A DNA stretch of 5,976 nt. Origin: Peptoniphilaceae bacterium (lineage in GTDB: Bacteria; Bacillota; Clostridia; Tissierellales; Peptoniphilaceae). The notes beneath the pieces were generated by a model that did not search any database, was not told the origin of the DNA, and saw nothing but the letters and a program-made list of their open reading frames with translations. The stretch spans positions 1 to 5,976 of the forward strand of contig JASBZD010000078.1 in the NCBI GenBank assembly GCA_029983595.1. The letters are read 5' to 3'. Below are positions 5,415-5,976 of this stretch, one piece after another. How positions within the stretch are numbered: position 1 is the stretch's first letter; each line of letters begins with the position of its first letter. The position numbers were made by a program, and so were the translations under genes.

Positions 5415-5976
5415 ATATTATTAAATCTGAGGATAATAAAAAAATAAAATATATTAAATCTCTTAAGAATAAGAAAAATAGACTGCGTGATATGACTTTT
5501 ATTCTAGAGGGAAAAAAGGTTATTTTAGAGGCGATTAATGAAGGTGCGGAGATTCTAGAGATTTTTGTATCTGAGAGCTTTTTTAATAATGAAAAGATTG
5601 GTGAATTTGGGAGTGTTAATATTATATCAGATCAGATTTTTAATAAGATTTCTGATACTGTAAATTCACAGGGTATTGTCGCGACTTGTAAATTGGAGAT
5701 TCACGATCTAGAGGATATTCTGCCTTTTGGGAGATATATTCTCCTTGATGGACTTTCTGATCCTGGAAATATGGGTGGAATTATAAGAGGTGCTGATGCA
5801 TTTTCATTCGATGGAGTTATCTTGGGTCCTAATTGTGTAGATGTAATGAATGAGAAGGTAGTAAGATCTACAATGGCCTCGATTTTTAGGGTAAATCTTT
5901 TTAATATGAAAAACTATGATGATATAGCTATTTTAAATCGAATGTTTTTTAGAATTATTGCCACGACTTTAGAGGG
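5411..5976 (+). CDS. TrmH/SpoU-family RNA 2'-O-ribose methyltransferase (5' part, cut by window edge)
   Basis: The frame from ATG 5411 stays open to the right edge (188 complete codons), so the C-terminus is missing. The family transfers a methyl group from S-adenosylmethionine to the 2'-hydroxyl of an rRNA or tRNA nucleotide, using a knotted SPOUT fold. Residues about 28-95 look like the substrate-binding domain (TFILEGKKVILEAINEGA, then VNSQGIVATC). The catalytic domain begins near 108. Motif 1 reads LDGLSDPGNMGGIIRGADAF (112-131) with the conserved Asn120 and Arg126. Motif 2 reads NEKVVRSTMASIFR (147-160). Motif 3 near the C-terminus lies beyond the window. Sequence alone does not tell which RNA is modified; many Firmicute homologues are annotated as 23S rRNA methyltransferases. 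The start overlaps the zinc-ribbon stop (ATGA) and has GGAGA 6 bases upstream. Confidence 0.93.
   Translation, partial: MNIIKSEDNKKIKYIKSLKNKKNRLRDMTFILEGKKVILEAINEGAEILEIFVSESFFNNEKIGEFGSVNIISDQIFNKISDTVNSQGIVATCKLEIHDLEDILPFGRYILLDGLSDPGNMGGIIRGADAFSFDGVILGPNCVDVMNEKVVRSTMASIFRVNLFNMKNYDDIAILNRMFFRIIATTLE

Noticed and set aside
1..5976. CRISPR arrays, insertion sequences, tRNA or rRNA genes, phage attachment sites
   Set aside because: No regularly spaced repeats, transposase fragments, terminal inverted repeats, cloverleaf sequences or rRNA-like blocks were seen on either strand.

Overview
The window comes from a low-GC (about 30% by eye), AT-codon-rich Gram-positive anaerobe. Strong GGAGG-type ribosome sites, rho-independent hairpins with long U-tracts, a Gram-positive type lipoprotein binding protein and Firmicute-type zinc-ribbon proteins all fit a Clostridia/Tissierellia-like genome (Peptoniphilaceae such as Anaerococcus or Peptoniphilus is my guess, not proven).

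Layout. (1) Bases 1-833, plus strand: the C-terminal double zinc ribbon of a truncated protein (probably an SPFH/virion-core-like protein), joined with no gap to an SRAP/YedK-HMCES family gene, then a hairpin terminator that works in both directions. (2) Bases 832-4092, minus strand: a complete corrinoid uptake operon, read promoter -> cobalamin riboswitch -> intrinsic terminator -> substrate-binding lipoprotein -> FecCD/BtuC permease -> BtuD-like ATPase. The three genes overlap by 1 and 4 bases. The riboswitch has a recognisable B12 box, a closing P1 helix, a core GTGAAAATC segment and a predicted antiterminator, so the whole control circuit can be read from the sequence. This is the basis for calling the transporter BtuFCD rather than a siderophore or heme system. 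(3) Bases 4097-4901, minus strand: a single-gene unit with its own promoter and terminator, encoding an unrecognised single-pass membrane-anchored protein with a long Thr/Glu/Asn-rich stalk and a small C-terminal domain. (4) Bases 4902-5030: an intergenic region with an orphan minus-strand terminator-like hairpin. (5) Bases 5009-5976, plus strand: a small zinc-ribbon protein overlapped by the start of a TrmH/SpoU-family RNA 2'-O-methyltransferase that runs off the right edge.

How the parts work together. The binding protein is expected to capture cobalamin or a related corrinoid at the outer face of the membrane, the permease dimer to move it, and the ATPase to power it. High intracellular cobalamin should fold the leader into its terminator-permitting form and shut the operon off. 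The other genes are ordinary housekeeping or hypothetical genes packed closely around it.

I do not see a clearly new multi-gene system here. The observations most worth following are the riboswitch switching geometry, the orphan minus-strand hairpin with an unused Shine-Dalgarno sequence, and the unrecognised stalked surface protein.
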